The notes beneath the pieces are model-generated. The model had not been told where the DNA came from. It ran no database searches and saw only the letters and a program-made list of their open reading frames with translations. Shown here piece by piece: positions 46,581-55,822 of a stretch of 64,000 nucleotides of DNA. A program made the translations under genes and the position numbers. The DNA is from MPNP01 sp965221445 (GTDB taxonomy: Bacteria > Pseudomonadota > Alphaproteobacteria > Rhodobacterales > Rhodobacteraceae), in NCBI GenBank assembly GCA_965221445.1, contig CBDCSF010000013.1, positions 1,860,001 through 1,924,000 on the forward strand, read 5' to 3'. Every line of letters starts with the position of its first letter. Position 1 is the first letter of the stretch.

Positions 46581-46833
46581 GTTTAGCTACTGTCAAACTC
46601 GGGGTACCGTGATCGGAGATGTTTCGATGAATGAGTATGAACGATATGCACTCTTTGAATATGATCCGGATTTTGTTGACTTTGGGATAGAACTTGCGCC
46701 TCTCAAGATGCCCCTTCGCAAAAATCACATCTACCAGTTTGAAGACTTGCATCGCAGGTCGTTTCATGGATTGCCGGGTGTGCATCTCATATTGCGACAT
46801 AATTTACCTATTCAAGCAACTTTTGCCTCATAA
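46577..46833 (+). pseudogene. Truncated, frameshifted HipA-like toxin remnant
   Basis: ATG 46577 starts SLATVKL and hits a stop after 11 codons. The next frame continues with GTVIGDVSMNEYERYALFEYDPDF and PLKMPLRKN, then FHGLPG, the HipA N-terminal domain pattern. A single missing base (CTCTGGGG to CTCGGGG) would explain the break. After about 85 residues similarity to HipA ends, so some 300 residues including the kinase core are lost. Confidence 0.75.
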
Positions 46834-46997
46834 CATTTTCAATCTAATTGTGTTATTGGTGAAGTGGTTTGTAGAATTATCAAGTTTTCTAACCTTCAAC
46901 AATATTAAGTAAAATCGACCAGCTTCTTTCTGGTGATTGGTATATATGACGAGTTTTAAACGGTATTACGCTAGTTTCTGAATGCGGATTTAACTTC

Positions 46998-48530
46998 ATG
47001 GAACATTTTATCACTGGAACCCTGATGCTATTTGGGGATTTGGAAGCCCTATTCCTATTCATACTGGGCTTGCTGGGAGGAATGTTTTTCGGTGCCATTC
47101 CGGGGGTGAATATGCTTACCCTTGGAGCTGTAATTTTACCATTCACAATTACAATGGAGCCCACACACGCAGTTATGCTCTATTCTGTCATATACTGCTC
47201 TGGTGTTTTTGGTGGAGCTATAACAGCAATTTTGTTCAATATACCTGGTGCTCCAGAGAATGCACCAACCTGTTTTGACGGATATCCAATGACCGTTAAG
47301 GGGATGGCTGGAAAAGCTATTGGTGCTGCAGTTTGTTGTTCTGCCATCGGTGGAGTATGTTCGGCACTGCTAATGATGTCAGCAACAGGCCCTATAGCCA
47401 ACTGGGCCATTCGTGCCTTTGGTTCACAGGAAATTTTTGCCCTGATCTTTTTTGGTTTGGCCGTCTCAGCATCAATTGGGTCCTCCAACCTTTGGAAAGG
47501 CTGGCTTTCGGTTTTCGCCGGGTTATTACTTGCAACAATAGGGACTGACCCGGTTGGGGGGATACCTCGCTTCAGCGAGTGGACAATCTTCAATTGGGAG
47601 TACAAATCCTATTACCTTTCAGCAGGGCTACACTTTATACCGATGATACTGGGTTTTTTTGCTGTGTCTGAGGTTTTGGTGCAGGCTACTGCAATTTCCT
47701 CCGGTAAAAGACAAAGGATGAAGGCTTCCATGGAATTTCCTACGTTCCTGGAATTCTGGAAAGTTCGTTTTACCATGATAAGATCAATCTTTATCGGTTT
47801 CTTTGCTGGAATTTTACCTGGTATCGGAGCAACTCTTGCAGCCTTTCTTGGTTATAGCCAGGCCCAGAAATGGTCCTCCCGAAAGGAATATTTCGGTCAG
47901 GGCGAAATGGAAGGTGTGGTAGCTTCTGAAACTGCCAATAATGCAGCCACAGGTGCCGCTATGATTCCACTTCTGGCACTTGGTCTGCCAGGTGGTGCTT
48001 TAACTGCCATGATCATGGGGATCTTCCAGATCCATGGGATGGAACCAGGGCCATTGATTTTCAAGAACTCCAGCAATCTCGTCTGGATCACGTTTGCAGC
48101 CATGTTCTGGGCCAATCTATTAATTGTACTTCTGGGTTGGATTCAAACCAAGACAGTCGTACACGTCCTGAGAATACCCTTCCGTTATCTGGCACCAATC
48201 ATATTACTGCTTGCTACAGTGGGAGCTTATGCCCTCCGGAACCTTATGATTGATGTCTGGATTATGTTTTTTGCAGGTGTTTTGGGTTATTTCATGCGTT
48301 CAAGCGGTTATTCTCCAGCAGGTATAATTCTGGGTCTTATTCTTGGGAAATTAGGTGAATCTGCCTTTTCCAAGTCAATGCAGCTGATGAGTTACGACTT
48401 CTTTGGCTTCTTTACCAGACCAATTTCAGCAATACTCCTTATCTTGGGTTGTTTGGCCATAATTTCTTCTATATGGACAGAGATAAAAGCATCAAGAAAT
48501 CCCCAGACAGAAAATAATGCAATTGGTTAG
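46998..48530 (+). CDS. tctA: Tripartite tricarboxylate transporter large subunit TctA
   Basis: The 510-residue protein has about 12 membrane helices and the TctA pattern GAIPGVNMLTLGAVILPFT and SVIYCSGVFGGAITAILFNIPGAPENAPTCFDGYP, with the second GILPGIGATLAAFLGY repeat (given in parts). It forms the channel-like part of the importer. It is followed after 20 bases by the acylating aldehyde dehydrogenase, so transport and metabolism are linked. Confidence 0.92.
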   Translation: MEHFITGTLMLFGDLEALFLFILGLLGGMFFGAIPGVNMLTLGAVILPFTITMEPTHAVMLYSVIYCSGVFGGAITAILFNIPGAPENAPTCFDGYPMTVKGMAGKAIGAAVCCSAIGGVCSALLMMSATGPIANWAIRAFGSQEIFALIFFGLAVSASIGSSNLWKGWLSVFAGLLLATIGTDPVGGIPRFSEWTIFNWEYKSYYLSAGLHFIPMILGFFAVSEVLVQATAISSGKRQRMKASMEFPTFLEFWKVRFTMIRSIFIGFFAGILPGIGATLAAFLGYSQAQKWSSRKEYFGQGEMEGVVASETANNAATGAAMIPLLALGLPGGALTAMIMGIFQIHGMEPGPLIFKNSSNLVWITFAAMFWANLLIVLLGWIQTKTVVHVLRIPFRYLAPIILLLATVGAYALRNLMIDVWIMFFAGVLGYFMRSSGYSPAGIILGLILGKLGESAFSKSMQLMSYDFFGFFTRPISAILLILGCLAIISSIWTEIKASRNPQTENNAIG

Positions 48531-48550
48531 GACAAGGCTTTTAGTATTTC

Positions 48551-49963
48551 ATGGCTGAAGTAGAGAACGAATTGGAAGATCGGATTGATGCATTGGTAGC
48601 CAAGGGTAGGGCTGCGATGAACATGTTCCAAACGGAAGAGCAGGATAAAGTAGACACGGCGGTTAGAGCTTTGGCTTGGGCTATTTATAAACCGGAAAAT
48701 GCCCGACTTCTAGCCGAGATGGCCGTCAGAGACACTGGTCTGGGGAATGTTGAGTCAAAAATCACGAAAAACACCCGGAAAACCTTCGGAACCCTTAGGG
48801 ATCTTCTTCGTGCTAAAACGACAGGAGTTATCGAGAGCAACCCAGAAAAGGGAATAGTAAAATATGGCAAGCCCGTGGGTGTTGTAGGGGCCATATGCCC
48901 TTCAACAAACCCATCCGCAACCCCTGCCAACAAAGCCATGATGGCGGTCAAGGGAGGAAATGCAGTCATTATTGCACCCTCACCAGCAGGTTACGGTACA
49001 TCTGCCAGGACTGTTGAGTTCATGCGAGAAGAACTGAAGAGAACCGGTTATCCACCGGACCTTGTTCAGGTTCTTTCTTATCCTGTAAACAAGGAAGCAA
49101 CCCAAAAGCTTATCGAAAAAGTCGATCTAGCAGTTGTAACCGGTTCACAAAACAATGTCTCAAGAGCCATGCGATCGGGAACTGTTTCCATTGGAGTTGG
49201 TCCTGGTAATGTTCCAGTAATCATTGATCAAACGGCCGATTTGGATGACGCAGCCAAAAAAATAGCGATGTCAAAGATTTTCGATAATGCCACCTCATGC
49301 TCTTCCGAAAACGCCCTTGTTATTTTGGACAATGTTTATGAAAAATCAGTTCACTCATTGATCAAGGAAGGTGGATGGTTATGCACCCGGGAACAGAAAA
49401 CCAAAGTTCAGGAAAAACTTTGGGTAAATGGGGTTTTGAATAGAAACGTAATTGCCAAAGATGCCTATATTGCTGCCGAGGTATTTGACCTGCCCCCGGA
49501 ATCTCGAAAGTGTAAGTTTTTCATGGTTGAGGAAAAGGAAGTTGGAGGTAAGGGAAGTTTTGCTGATGAAAAACTGTCTTTGGTTCTGACCTTATACAAA
49601 GCAAGGGATTTTGAAGATGCTCTACGGATAACAGGGGAAATCCTGGAAGTTAAGGGCAAGGGGCATTCGGTAGGAATTCATACAGCTGACATGGAAAATG
49701 CCAACAAAGTTGCTCAAAAGACTGATGTAGTTAGAGTTTTGGTCAATCAGGCTCATACTTTTGGCAATGGAGGAGGTTTTGACAACAGTTTGCCGTTTAC
49801 CCTTTCAATGGGTGGGGGAACTTGGGCAGGAAACACGATTTCAGATAACCTGAACTATAAGCATTTTATCAACGTAACTCACCTTGTGAACACCATTGAA
49901 CCCGATAAACCTGAAGAGGAGGAACTATTTGGTCCCTTGTGGAAGAAGATTGGATACAGGTAG
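48551..49963 (+). CDS. Acylating aldehyde dehydrogenase (SauS-like)
   Basis: The 470-residue ALDH-superfamily protein has the acylating pattern: CPSTNPSATPANKAMMAVKGGN, GVGPGNVPV, and the catalytic Cys in NATSCSSEN. Such enzymes convert acyl-CoA and aldehyde. Sulfoacetaldehyde dehydrogenase SauS is a close fit in size and pattern, and the neighbours (a TTT importer and an ADP-forming CoA ligase) fit sulfoacetate activation. Acetaldehyde or another aldehyde remains possible. The ATG at 48551 lies 20 bases after tctA. Confidence 0.75.
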   Translation: MAEVENELEDRIDALVAKGRAAMNMFQTEEQDKVDTAVRALAWAIYKPENARLLAEMAVRDTGLGNVESKITKNTRKTFGTLRDLLRAKTTGVIESNPEKGIVKYGKPVGVVGAICPSTNPSATPANKAMMAVKGGNAVIIAPSPAGYGTSARTVEFMREELKRTGYPPDLVQVLSYPVNKEATQKLIEKVDLAVVTGSQNNVSRAMRSGTVSIGVGPGNVPVIIDQTADLDDAAKKIAMSKIFDNATSCSSENALVILDNVYEKSVHSLIKEGGWLCTREQKTKVQEKLWVNGVLNRNVIAKDAYIAAEVFDLPPESRKCKFFMVEEKEVGGKGSFADEKLSLVLTLYKARDFEDALRITGEILEVKGKGHSVGIHTADMENANKVAQKTDVVRVLVNQAHTFGNGGGFDNSLPFTLSMGGGTWAGNTISDNLNYKHFINVTHLVNTIEPDKPEEEELFGPLWKKIGYR

Positions 49964-49967
49964 ATAA

Positions 49968-51089
49968 ATGGCCAACTTTTGTGAATTCAGTGGTAAGCAA
50001 TTATTGGTAAAGGCGGGTATTAAGGTACCTAGGGGCCAAGTGACCACATCTGTGGAAGGGGTAGCCAAAACGTTCCAGGAAATTGGACCTTGCGTTTTGA
50101 AAGCCCAGGTTCCCATCGGGAAAAGGGGAAAGTCTGGTGGAATTCTAAAGGCAAATAATCAGGAGGAGGCGATAAGTATTGCCACCAAAATGTTTGGCAT
50201 GGATATCGGTGGCCATGAAGTCAAAGAAATACTTCTTGAAGAAATGGCTTCAATTGCAACGGAATGCTATGTCGCCATAACCAATGACACCCGAACCAGG
50301 GGTCCAATGTTGGTGTTTTCTACCATGGGAGGGATGGACGTTGAAGAAATTTCTCAGCATGATCCAACCCAAATGACTTTTACACCAATACCCTTTGGGA
50401 ATACAATATCGACAGATTTTATTCGCGAAGCCATCGGCCACATCCCCCTCGTTTCAGACCGAATGGTCGATACCATCCAACGATTGTATCAGGTCTATCG
50501 TCTGAATGATGCTGAACTGGTAGAAATTAATCCGCTGGTAATAACCAGAGACTCAGACATAGTAGCCCTTGATTGCAAATTTATACTGGATGACTCCTCA
50601 ATTTATCGTCAGGAGCAACTTCAAAGTGAAATAGCTCCAGAAAAACAAACTCCCCTGGAAAAGAGGGCCGCCAAAAGTGGCTTGAAGTACATAGAATTGG
50701 AAGGCAATGTAGGAGTAATTGCCAATGGCGCTGGACTTACCATGACGACCATGGATGCGATTACCTACTTCGGAGGAAAACCAGCAAATTTTCTCGAAAT
50801 CGGTGGGGAGGCTTACACCAAAAGTAGGGAAGCTTTGGAGATACTTTTACAAAACCCCAACGTTAATTCCATCCTGGTAAATTTTTGCGGCGCTTTTGCA
50901 CGTACGGATGTAATGACCGAAGGCATTGTCAAGGCCTGGAAAGAATTGAAGCCCGATATACCGGTGTTTTTTTCCATTAACGGTACCGGTTATTTGGAAG
51001 CAATAGCCATGGTTAGGGAGGAGTTAAACCTGGAACCATATGATCTGATGGATGAGGCCGTCATCAAAGCTGTGGAAGCAGCAGGATAA
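49968..51089 (+). CDS. ADP-forming CoA ligase beta subunit (SucC-like)
   Basis: The 373-residue protein has the SucC ATP-grasp start (GKQLLVKAGIKVPRG), KAQVPIGKRGKSGG, and the C-terminal GANP-type EIGGEAYTK and VNFCGAFARTD segments. It is paired with an alpha subunit directly downstream, so the pair forms an ADP-forming acyl-CoA ligase. It lies four bases after the aldehyde dehydrogenase. The substrate is probably not succinate because the operon is a transport and dehydrogenase cluster. Confidence 0.85.
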   Translation: MANFCEFSGKQLLVKAGIKVPRGQVTTSVEGVAKTFQEIGPCVLKAQVPIGKRGKSGGILKANNQEEAISIATKMFGMDIGGHEVKEILLEEMASIATECYVAITNDTRTRGPMLVFSTMGGMDVEEISQHDPTQMTFTPIPFGNTISTDFIREAIGHIPLVSDRMVDTIQRLYQVYRLNDAELVEINPLVITRDSDIVALDCKFILDDSSIYRQEQLQSEIAPEKQTPLEKRAAKSGLKYIELEGNVGVIANGAGLTMTTMDAITYFGGKPANFLEIGGEAYTKSREALEILLQNPNVNSILVNFCGAFARTDVMTEGIVKAWKELKPDIPVFFSINGTGYLEAIAMVREELNLEPYDLMDEAVIKAVEAAG

Positions 51090-51096
51090 GGCAATT

Positions 51097-51978
51097 ATGA
51101 TTCTACGAAAAAAACACCGCCTTCTTGTATTCGGAATTACTGGAAAACAGGGTACTTTCTGGGGGGCCGAAATGCTCAAATACGGAACCAGGGTCGTTGG
51201 AGGAGTAAACCCCCGCAAGGCTGGACAGGTTCACTTAGGGGTTCCTGTATATGCATCAGCCGGCCAGGCAGCACTGGAAATGGACTTCGATACTGCCTTG
51301 TTTTTTGTACCGCCTGCTGCGTGCAAGCAAGCAACCATTGATGCCTGTGAGGCTGGTACCAGGGTTGTTATTTGTCTAACTGAACATATACCGGTCCAGG
51401 ACGTAATGGAGATGGTATCCATAGCCCGGTTGAATGGCACTCAGATTATTGGACCCAACACCGCAGGGATGGTAACACCGGGCGAAGCTTTTGCAGGAAT
51501 TATGCCCGGTTTCAATGAAAAGGTTTTCAGAGAGGGATCAGTAGGGGTTATTTCAAGATCAGGCAGCCTTGGAACACTGGTCTGTCTAAATTTGGTTCAA
51601 AACGGTTTCGGGCAATCGGCCTTTTACGGAGTGGGTGGCGATCCGATCATAGGTACAAATACCAGGGAAGCTCTGAAGCACATGGATGAGGATCCGAAAA
51701 CCAAGGCTATCGTGATTTGTGGGGAAATTGGTGGAACTGCCGAAGAAGAGGCAGCGGATTACGCAACCACAATTACCAAGCCAGTGGTTGCATTTATAGC
51801 AGGTAAAAGCTCCCCGGAAGGAAAAAAGATGGGTCATGCAGGAGCTATTGTTTCAGGGAATTCTGGAAGCTATCGGGCAAAGAGGGATTATTTGGAGGAA
51901 AAAGGAATTCGGGTGGCAGAAATTCCTAGCCAGATACCCAACCTACTAAAGGCTCATAATAGCTCCAATGCTCGATAA
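51097..51978 (+). CDS. ADP-forming CoA ligase alpha subunit (SucD-like)
   Basis: The protein has the CoA-binding Rossmann start VFGITGKQGTFWGAEM, GPNTAGMVTPGE, GVISRSGSLG, and the phosphorylated His in KMGHAGAIVSG. The ATG at 51097 is chosen; the frame extends back into the beta subunit gene. With the beta subunit it would form an acyl-CoA such as sulfoacetyl-CoA from the imported acid. This could provide the substrate of the SauS-like enzyme. Confidence 0.88.
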   Translation: MILRKKHRLLVFGITGKQGTFWGAEMLKYGTRVVGGVNPRKAGQVHLGVPVYASAGQAALEMDFDTALFFVPPAACKQATIDACEAGTRVVICLTEHIPVQDVMEMVSIARLNGTQIIGPNTAGMVTPGEAFAGIMPGFNEKVFREGSVGVISRSGSLGTLVCLNLVQNGFGQSAFYGVGGDPIIGTNTREALKHMDEDPKTKAIVICGEIGGTAEEEAADYATTITKPVVAFIAGKSSPEGKKMGHAGAIVSGNSGSYRAKRDYLEEKGIRVAEIPSQIPNLLKAHNSSNAR

Positions 51979-52200
51979 CAAATCATGATAGGATATTGCA
52001 AGATCCAGTCCAGAATCAAAATCGAGACGATCACCAAAGCCCCGTAAACACTCATTTTGTGAATCTAAAAACTTCAAAACATCTGTTCTGTTTTATTAGT
52101 AATATAGAACATGGTTTTGTTTATATTTATAATTGTTGAAACCAATAAAATAATATCCTACTTTCGCCGTTCATTTTTCTGTTCTCCAGGAAGGTAGTGA

Positions 52201-53403
52201 ATGAAGTATTTTCCATTATTTTTGGATTTGGCCGGGAAAAGAGTAGCTATTTCCGGTGCCGGTGAAACAGCGGTTCCAAAAATTAGATTGTTGTTCAAAA
52301 CTAGTGCCCGGATTCTAGTATATGGTAAGAAACCGGTACCAGAAATTCTTGATTGGCACTCCCGAGGAAAATTGATTCATTTTGACCGGGAGGTAGGATC
52401 AGAAGATTTAAAGGATTGTGTGTTACTCTACGGAGCTGATAACAACCATGAACAAGATAAGAAGGTACTCGCTTTGGGAGAGGCTCATGGAGTTTTAGTC
52501 AACATAGTCGATAATCTTCAATTGAGTCAGTTTATTACTCCGGCAATTGTTGACAGGGATCCAGTTACCATTGCCATTGGAACTGAAGGAACAGCACCTG
52601 TATTGGCTCGCAAAATCAAGGCAAGGATAGAGGACTTACTCCCGGTTTCACTTGGCAGGATAGCTAAATTCAGTACTGCGTTCAGGGATAAGGTGGCCTC
52701 AAAACTTTCAGCAGTACAAATCAGATCCTTTTGGGCATCGTTCTTTGAAGAAATGCTCCAGAAAAAGATTCGGGATATACCAGAGGAGAAAATTCTGGAC
52801 AATCTTGCCACGTCATTGGAGAGATATGATCCTGATAAAGTTGGGCAGAGTGTCTTTTACTTCGTTGAATCCGGTGCCAACATCCCAGATTTGCTAACAG
52901 TCAAGGCCAGAAGACTGATCGAAAATGCCGATGTGGTATTTTATGATCAAAAGGTTTCCAAATTCATTCTGGAGTTGGCAAGACGGGAAGCAAGACTCAT
53001 AGATATTGACCAAAGAAAGGCTCTTGAAGGCCTGACAAGGCAACAAATCGTAACAACTATTTGCCAGGAAGTTTCGAGAGGAGAAACCATATTGCAATTG
53101 GGCTCAAGTTCTCTTGAAATGTGGGAAGCCCTTGGACCAGAACTGAGCAATTTAGAGCAACTAGATATAAAATTTGAATTTGTGCCTGGAGTTTCGCCCG
53201 TTAAAGCGCAAAGCATCGAAGAAAGATCTACGGACCTGCTTACAGTATTCCTTGATGATCGTGCCAGGTGGAAAGACGGCGTAAATTTGAGTTCCGTACA
53301 CCACAAAACCATATTGCCAAAGGGTTCAGAAGAAATGTATCCCGACAACTTGATTGGAGATATGGCAATTTCAGATCCCACGATTCCAATGGGAGGCAAT
53401 TGA
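52201..53403 (+). CDS. cysG: Siroheme synthase CysG with a degenerate SUMT half
   Basis: The 400-residue protein has the N-terminal dehydrogenase/ferrochelatase part (FPLFLDLAGKRVAISGAGETAVPK, then SQFITPAIVDRDPVTIAIGTEG). This fits precorrin-2 dehydrogenase and sirohydrochlorin ferrochelatase. The C-terminal part still shows DLLTVKARRLIENADVVFYDQKVS, the start of uroporphyrinogen methyltransferase. However the glycine motif GAGPGDP is replaced by ESGANIP and the GGDP motif is missing. It is also about 60 residues short. The methyltransferase half is probably inactive. It overlaps DUF2849 by one base. Confidence 0.85.
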   Translation: MKYFPLFLDLAGKRVAISGAGETAVPKIRLLFKTSARILVYGKKPVPEILDWHSRGKLIHFDREVGSEDLKDCVLLYGADNNHEQDKKVLALGEAHGVLVNIVDNLQLSQFITPAIVDRDPVTIAIGTEGTAPVLARKIKARIEDLLPVSLGRIAKFSTAFRDKVASKLSAVQIRSFWASFFEEMLQKKIRDIPEEKILDNLATSLERYDPDKVGQSVFYFVESGANIPDLLTVKARRLIENADVVFYDQKVSKFILELARREARLIDIDQRKALEGLTRQQIVTTICQEVSRGETILQLGSSSLEMWEALGPELSNLEQLDIKFEFVPGVSPVKAQSIEERSTDLLTVFLDDRARWKDGVNLSSVHHKTILPKGSEEMYPDNLIGDMAISDPTIPMGGN

Positions 53404-53705
53404 TGGCCAGAAAATATCTGCCGAAGGTGATTACCTCCAATCACCTCCTTGAAGGAGATGTGATTTATTATTCTGATGACGGTAATTGGGTTAGAAGCAT
53501 TTCCCAGGCGGCGGTGTTTCATGATCCTGAAACGGCTGAAGCCAAACTTTCCGAAGCCGATTTGGAAAGGAATATACACGTAGGTGCCTACCTTGCGGAT
53601 GCAAAACTTGATGGTGAGGGTAAACCGGAGCCTGTTCATTTCCGGGAGCATTTCAGAACATTGGGACCCTCCAATTATTTTCACGGTAAACAGGCTGGAA
53701 ACTAG
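53403..53705 (+). CDS. DUF2849 family protein
   Basis: The 100-residue protein has the DUF2849 pattern TSNHLLEGDVIYYSDDGNWV and VGAYLADA. These genes are almost always found between cysG and cysI in Alphaproteobacteria. Function unknown, probably accessory to sulfite reduction. The ATG overlaps the cysG stop (TGATG) and the next gene follows directly. Confidence 0.85.
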   Translation: MARKYLPKVITSNHLLEGDVIYYSDDGNWVRSISQAAVFHDPETAEAKLSEADLERNIHVGAYLADAKLDGEGKPEPVHFREHFRTLGPSNYFHGKQAGN

Positions 53706-55388
53706 ATGTACAAATATAACGAATTTGATCACACCTTTGTCAGAACACGGGTAGCCGAATTCAGGGATCAGGTGGAAAGACGACTTTCTGGAAGTCTGAC
53801 TGAAGAAGAATTCAAGCCCTTAAGGCTGAAGAATGGCCTTTATCTTCAACTACATGCCTATATGCTTCGAGTAGCTATCCCATATGGGACCCTGAACAGC
53901 AGACAGATGAGACAGCTGGCCATGATTGCTAAAAAATGGGACAAAGGCTATGGTCATTTCACAACCAGACAGAATATTCAGTACAATTGGCCAAAACTCA
54001 AGGACGTTCCCGACATCCTGGATGCCCTTGCTGATGTTTCCATGCATGCAATCCAGACTTCTGGAAACTGTATCAGAAATGTAACAGCTGACCATTTTGC
54101 CGGAGCCGCCAGAGACGAAATTGAAGACGCTAGAATGACAGCGGAGCTGTTGAGACAATGGTCAACCGATCACCCCGAGTTTCAATATCTTCCGAGAAAA
54201 TTCAAGATAGCTGTTACCGGTTCCCCTAATGACAGGGCTGTCACCCGTGCACATGATATCGGTCTCAGAGCAATAACAGATCCTGAGGGAAGGAAGGGAT
54301 ATGAAGTATTGATCGGTGGCGGTCTTGGCAGAACTCCCATGATCGGCAAGGTTGTCAGGGAATTTCTTCCCAAGGAAGATTTATTACCCTATGTTGAAGC
54401 CATTTTAAGGGTATACAACCTTAGTGGCAGAAGGGACAATAAATACAAGGCTCGTATAAAAATCCTTGTACACGAAACCGGGATTGATGAGTTGAAATCA
54501 CAAATTGAAAAAGAGTTTGTAACCCGCAAGGCGGAGTTTCCCGGAGTTAATCCCGAACTCCTCGAAACGATCGAACAGGATTTCGCACCACCGGAATTCA
54601 ATAGGTTATCAGTTGATAATTATGTATCCAGGGTTGCCCACGACCGCGAATTCAGGGAATGGGTGAAAAATAATGTAGCAAGGCATAAGGTTCCGGAATA
54701 TGGTATCGTGACCGTATCACTAAAACCGATCGGTGGAACACCTGGTGATGCCACGTCTGAGCAGATGAAAGTTTTGGCTGACTTGGGAGAAGCCTATGCT
54801 CATGATGAATTAAGGGTAAGTCATGAGCAAAACATCGTTCTTCCCCACGTTCCAAAGGCATATATCCCCAAGGTATATGATGAATTAAAGAAGGCTGGAT
54901 TGGCGACTCCAAACCTTGGTCTTTTGTCAGATATTATTGCTTGCCCGGGTATGGACTATTGTTCTTTGGCGACTGCTCGTTCCATTCCGATTGCCCAGGA
55001 TATTGCCAAACGATTTGACCATCTGAAACTGGAACAGGAAATTGGTCCACTTAAGATTAAGATTTCAGGTTGTATCAACGCCTGTGGACATCACCACGTA
55101 GGACATATAGGTATTTTGGGATTGGACAAGGCAGGGGTTGAGAATTACCAGATAACCCTTGGAGGAAATGCAACTGAGGATGCTCATATAGGGTCAAGAG
55201 TTGGACCAGGATTTTCATCAGAGGAACTCATACCGGCTCTAGAGCGTTTGTTAAAGTCATACCTCGAACTCAGGGAATCACCCGAGGAAACCTTTTATAA
55301 GTGCTATAACCGACTGGGCATGGATCCCTTTAGGGAAGCTTTGTACCCTCATTTAAAATCCAAATTAAAGGAGAGGACAGGACATTGA
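53706..55388 (+). CDS. cysI: Sulfite reductase hemoprotein CysI (nitrite/sulfite reductase)
   Basis: The 560-residue protein has the HFTTRQNIQYNWPKL segment and the siroheme/4Fe-4S cysteines in ACPGMDYCSLATARS and SGCINACGHHH. It reduces sulfite to sulfide in assimilation. It lies between DUF2849 and DUF934 as usual in this class. The stop overlaps the next start in TTGA. No cysH (PAPS reductase) gene is next to it. Confidence 0.92.
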   Translation: MYKYNEFDHTFVRTRVAEFRDQVERRLSGSLTEEEFKPLRLKNGLYLQLHAYMLRVAIPYGTLNSRQMRQLAMIAKKWDKGYGHFTTRQNIQYNWPKLKDVPDILDALADVSMHAIQTSGNCIRNVTADHFAGAARDEIEDARMTAELLRQWSTDHPEFQYLPRKFKIAVTGSPNDRAVTRAHDIGLRAITDPEGRKGYEVLIGGGLGRTPMIGKVVREFLPKEDLLPYVEAILRVYNLSGRRDNKYKARIKILVHETGIDELKSQIEKEFVTRKAEFPGVNPELLETIEQDFAPPEFNRLSVDNYVSRVAHDREFREWVKNNVARHKVPEYGIVTVSLKPIGGTPGDATSEQMKVLADLGEAYAHDELRVSHEQNIVLPHVPKAYIPKVYDELKKAGLATPNLGLLSDIIACPGMDYCSLATARSIPIAQDIAKRFDHLKLEQEIGPLKIKISGCINACGHHHVGHIGILGLDKAGVENYQITLGGNATEDAHIGSRVGPGFSSEELIPALERLLKSYLELRESPEETFYKCYNRLGMDPFREALYPHLKSKLKERTGH

Positions 55389-55810
55389 GTAAAATTGTTC
55401 GTGACTATGGATTCGACCGGGACAGTTTGGAAAAAGCAGAATTTGTAAACTTGGATACTTTAAGGCAAGGAGTTGAAAATCCTGTCAGACTTGATCTGGG
55501 GAATGATGAGAATCCAGATGAATTACAGCCTTTTTTCTGCTGGATTGAAATGATCAGAATCCCCTTCCCTGATTTTAATGATGGTCGGGGTTTCAGCTTG
55601 GCCAAAAGATTGAGACAATTGGGCTACGAAGGGGTTTTACGCGCCAAGGGATATTTGATTGCCGATCAATACAGGATGGCCAGACTTAGTGGTTTTGATG
55701 AAATCGAAATAGATGATTTGCTTGCTGCCAGACAACCGGAATGGCTTTGGCGCAGTCAGGTGTTGAAGAAAAATCTGAGTTATCAGGAAAGACTGTTAAA
55801 TACCGGATAG
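55385..55810 (+). CDS. DUF934 family protein (sulfite reduction accessory)
   Basis: The 141-residue protein matches DUF934 with FPDFNDGRGFSLAKRLRQLGYEG, RAKGYLIADQYRMARLSGFDE. Such proteins go with cysI and may be an electron-transfer or assembly partner. The start is a TTG at 55385 that overlaps the cysI stop. The gene ends 12 bases from the convergent secA. Confidence 0.85.
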   Translation: MSKIVRDYGFDRDSLEKAEFVNLDTLRQGVENPVRLDLGNDENPDELQPFFCWIEMIRIPFPDFNDGRGFSLAKRLRQLGYEGVLRAKGYLIADQYRMARLSGFDEIEIDDLLAARQPEWLWRSQVLKKNLSYQERLLNTG

Positions 55811-55822
55811 TAGCTAGAAGCC

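Noticed and set aside
46459..46833. The frame at 46459-46833 as an intact gene
   Set aside because: Its first part is out of the HipB-like reading frame and its second part is the frameshifted HipA-like N-terminus, so it is a remnant, not a gene.
52947..53732. Long open frame on the minus strand (261 codons)
   Set aside because: It is antisense to the cysG, DUF2849 and cysI coding frames and has no recognisable motif; it is a shadow of real genes.
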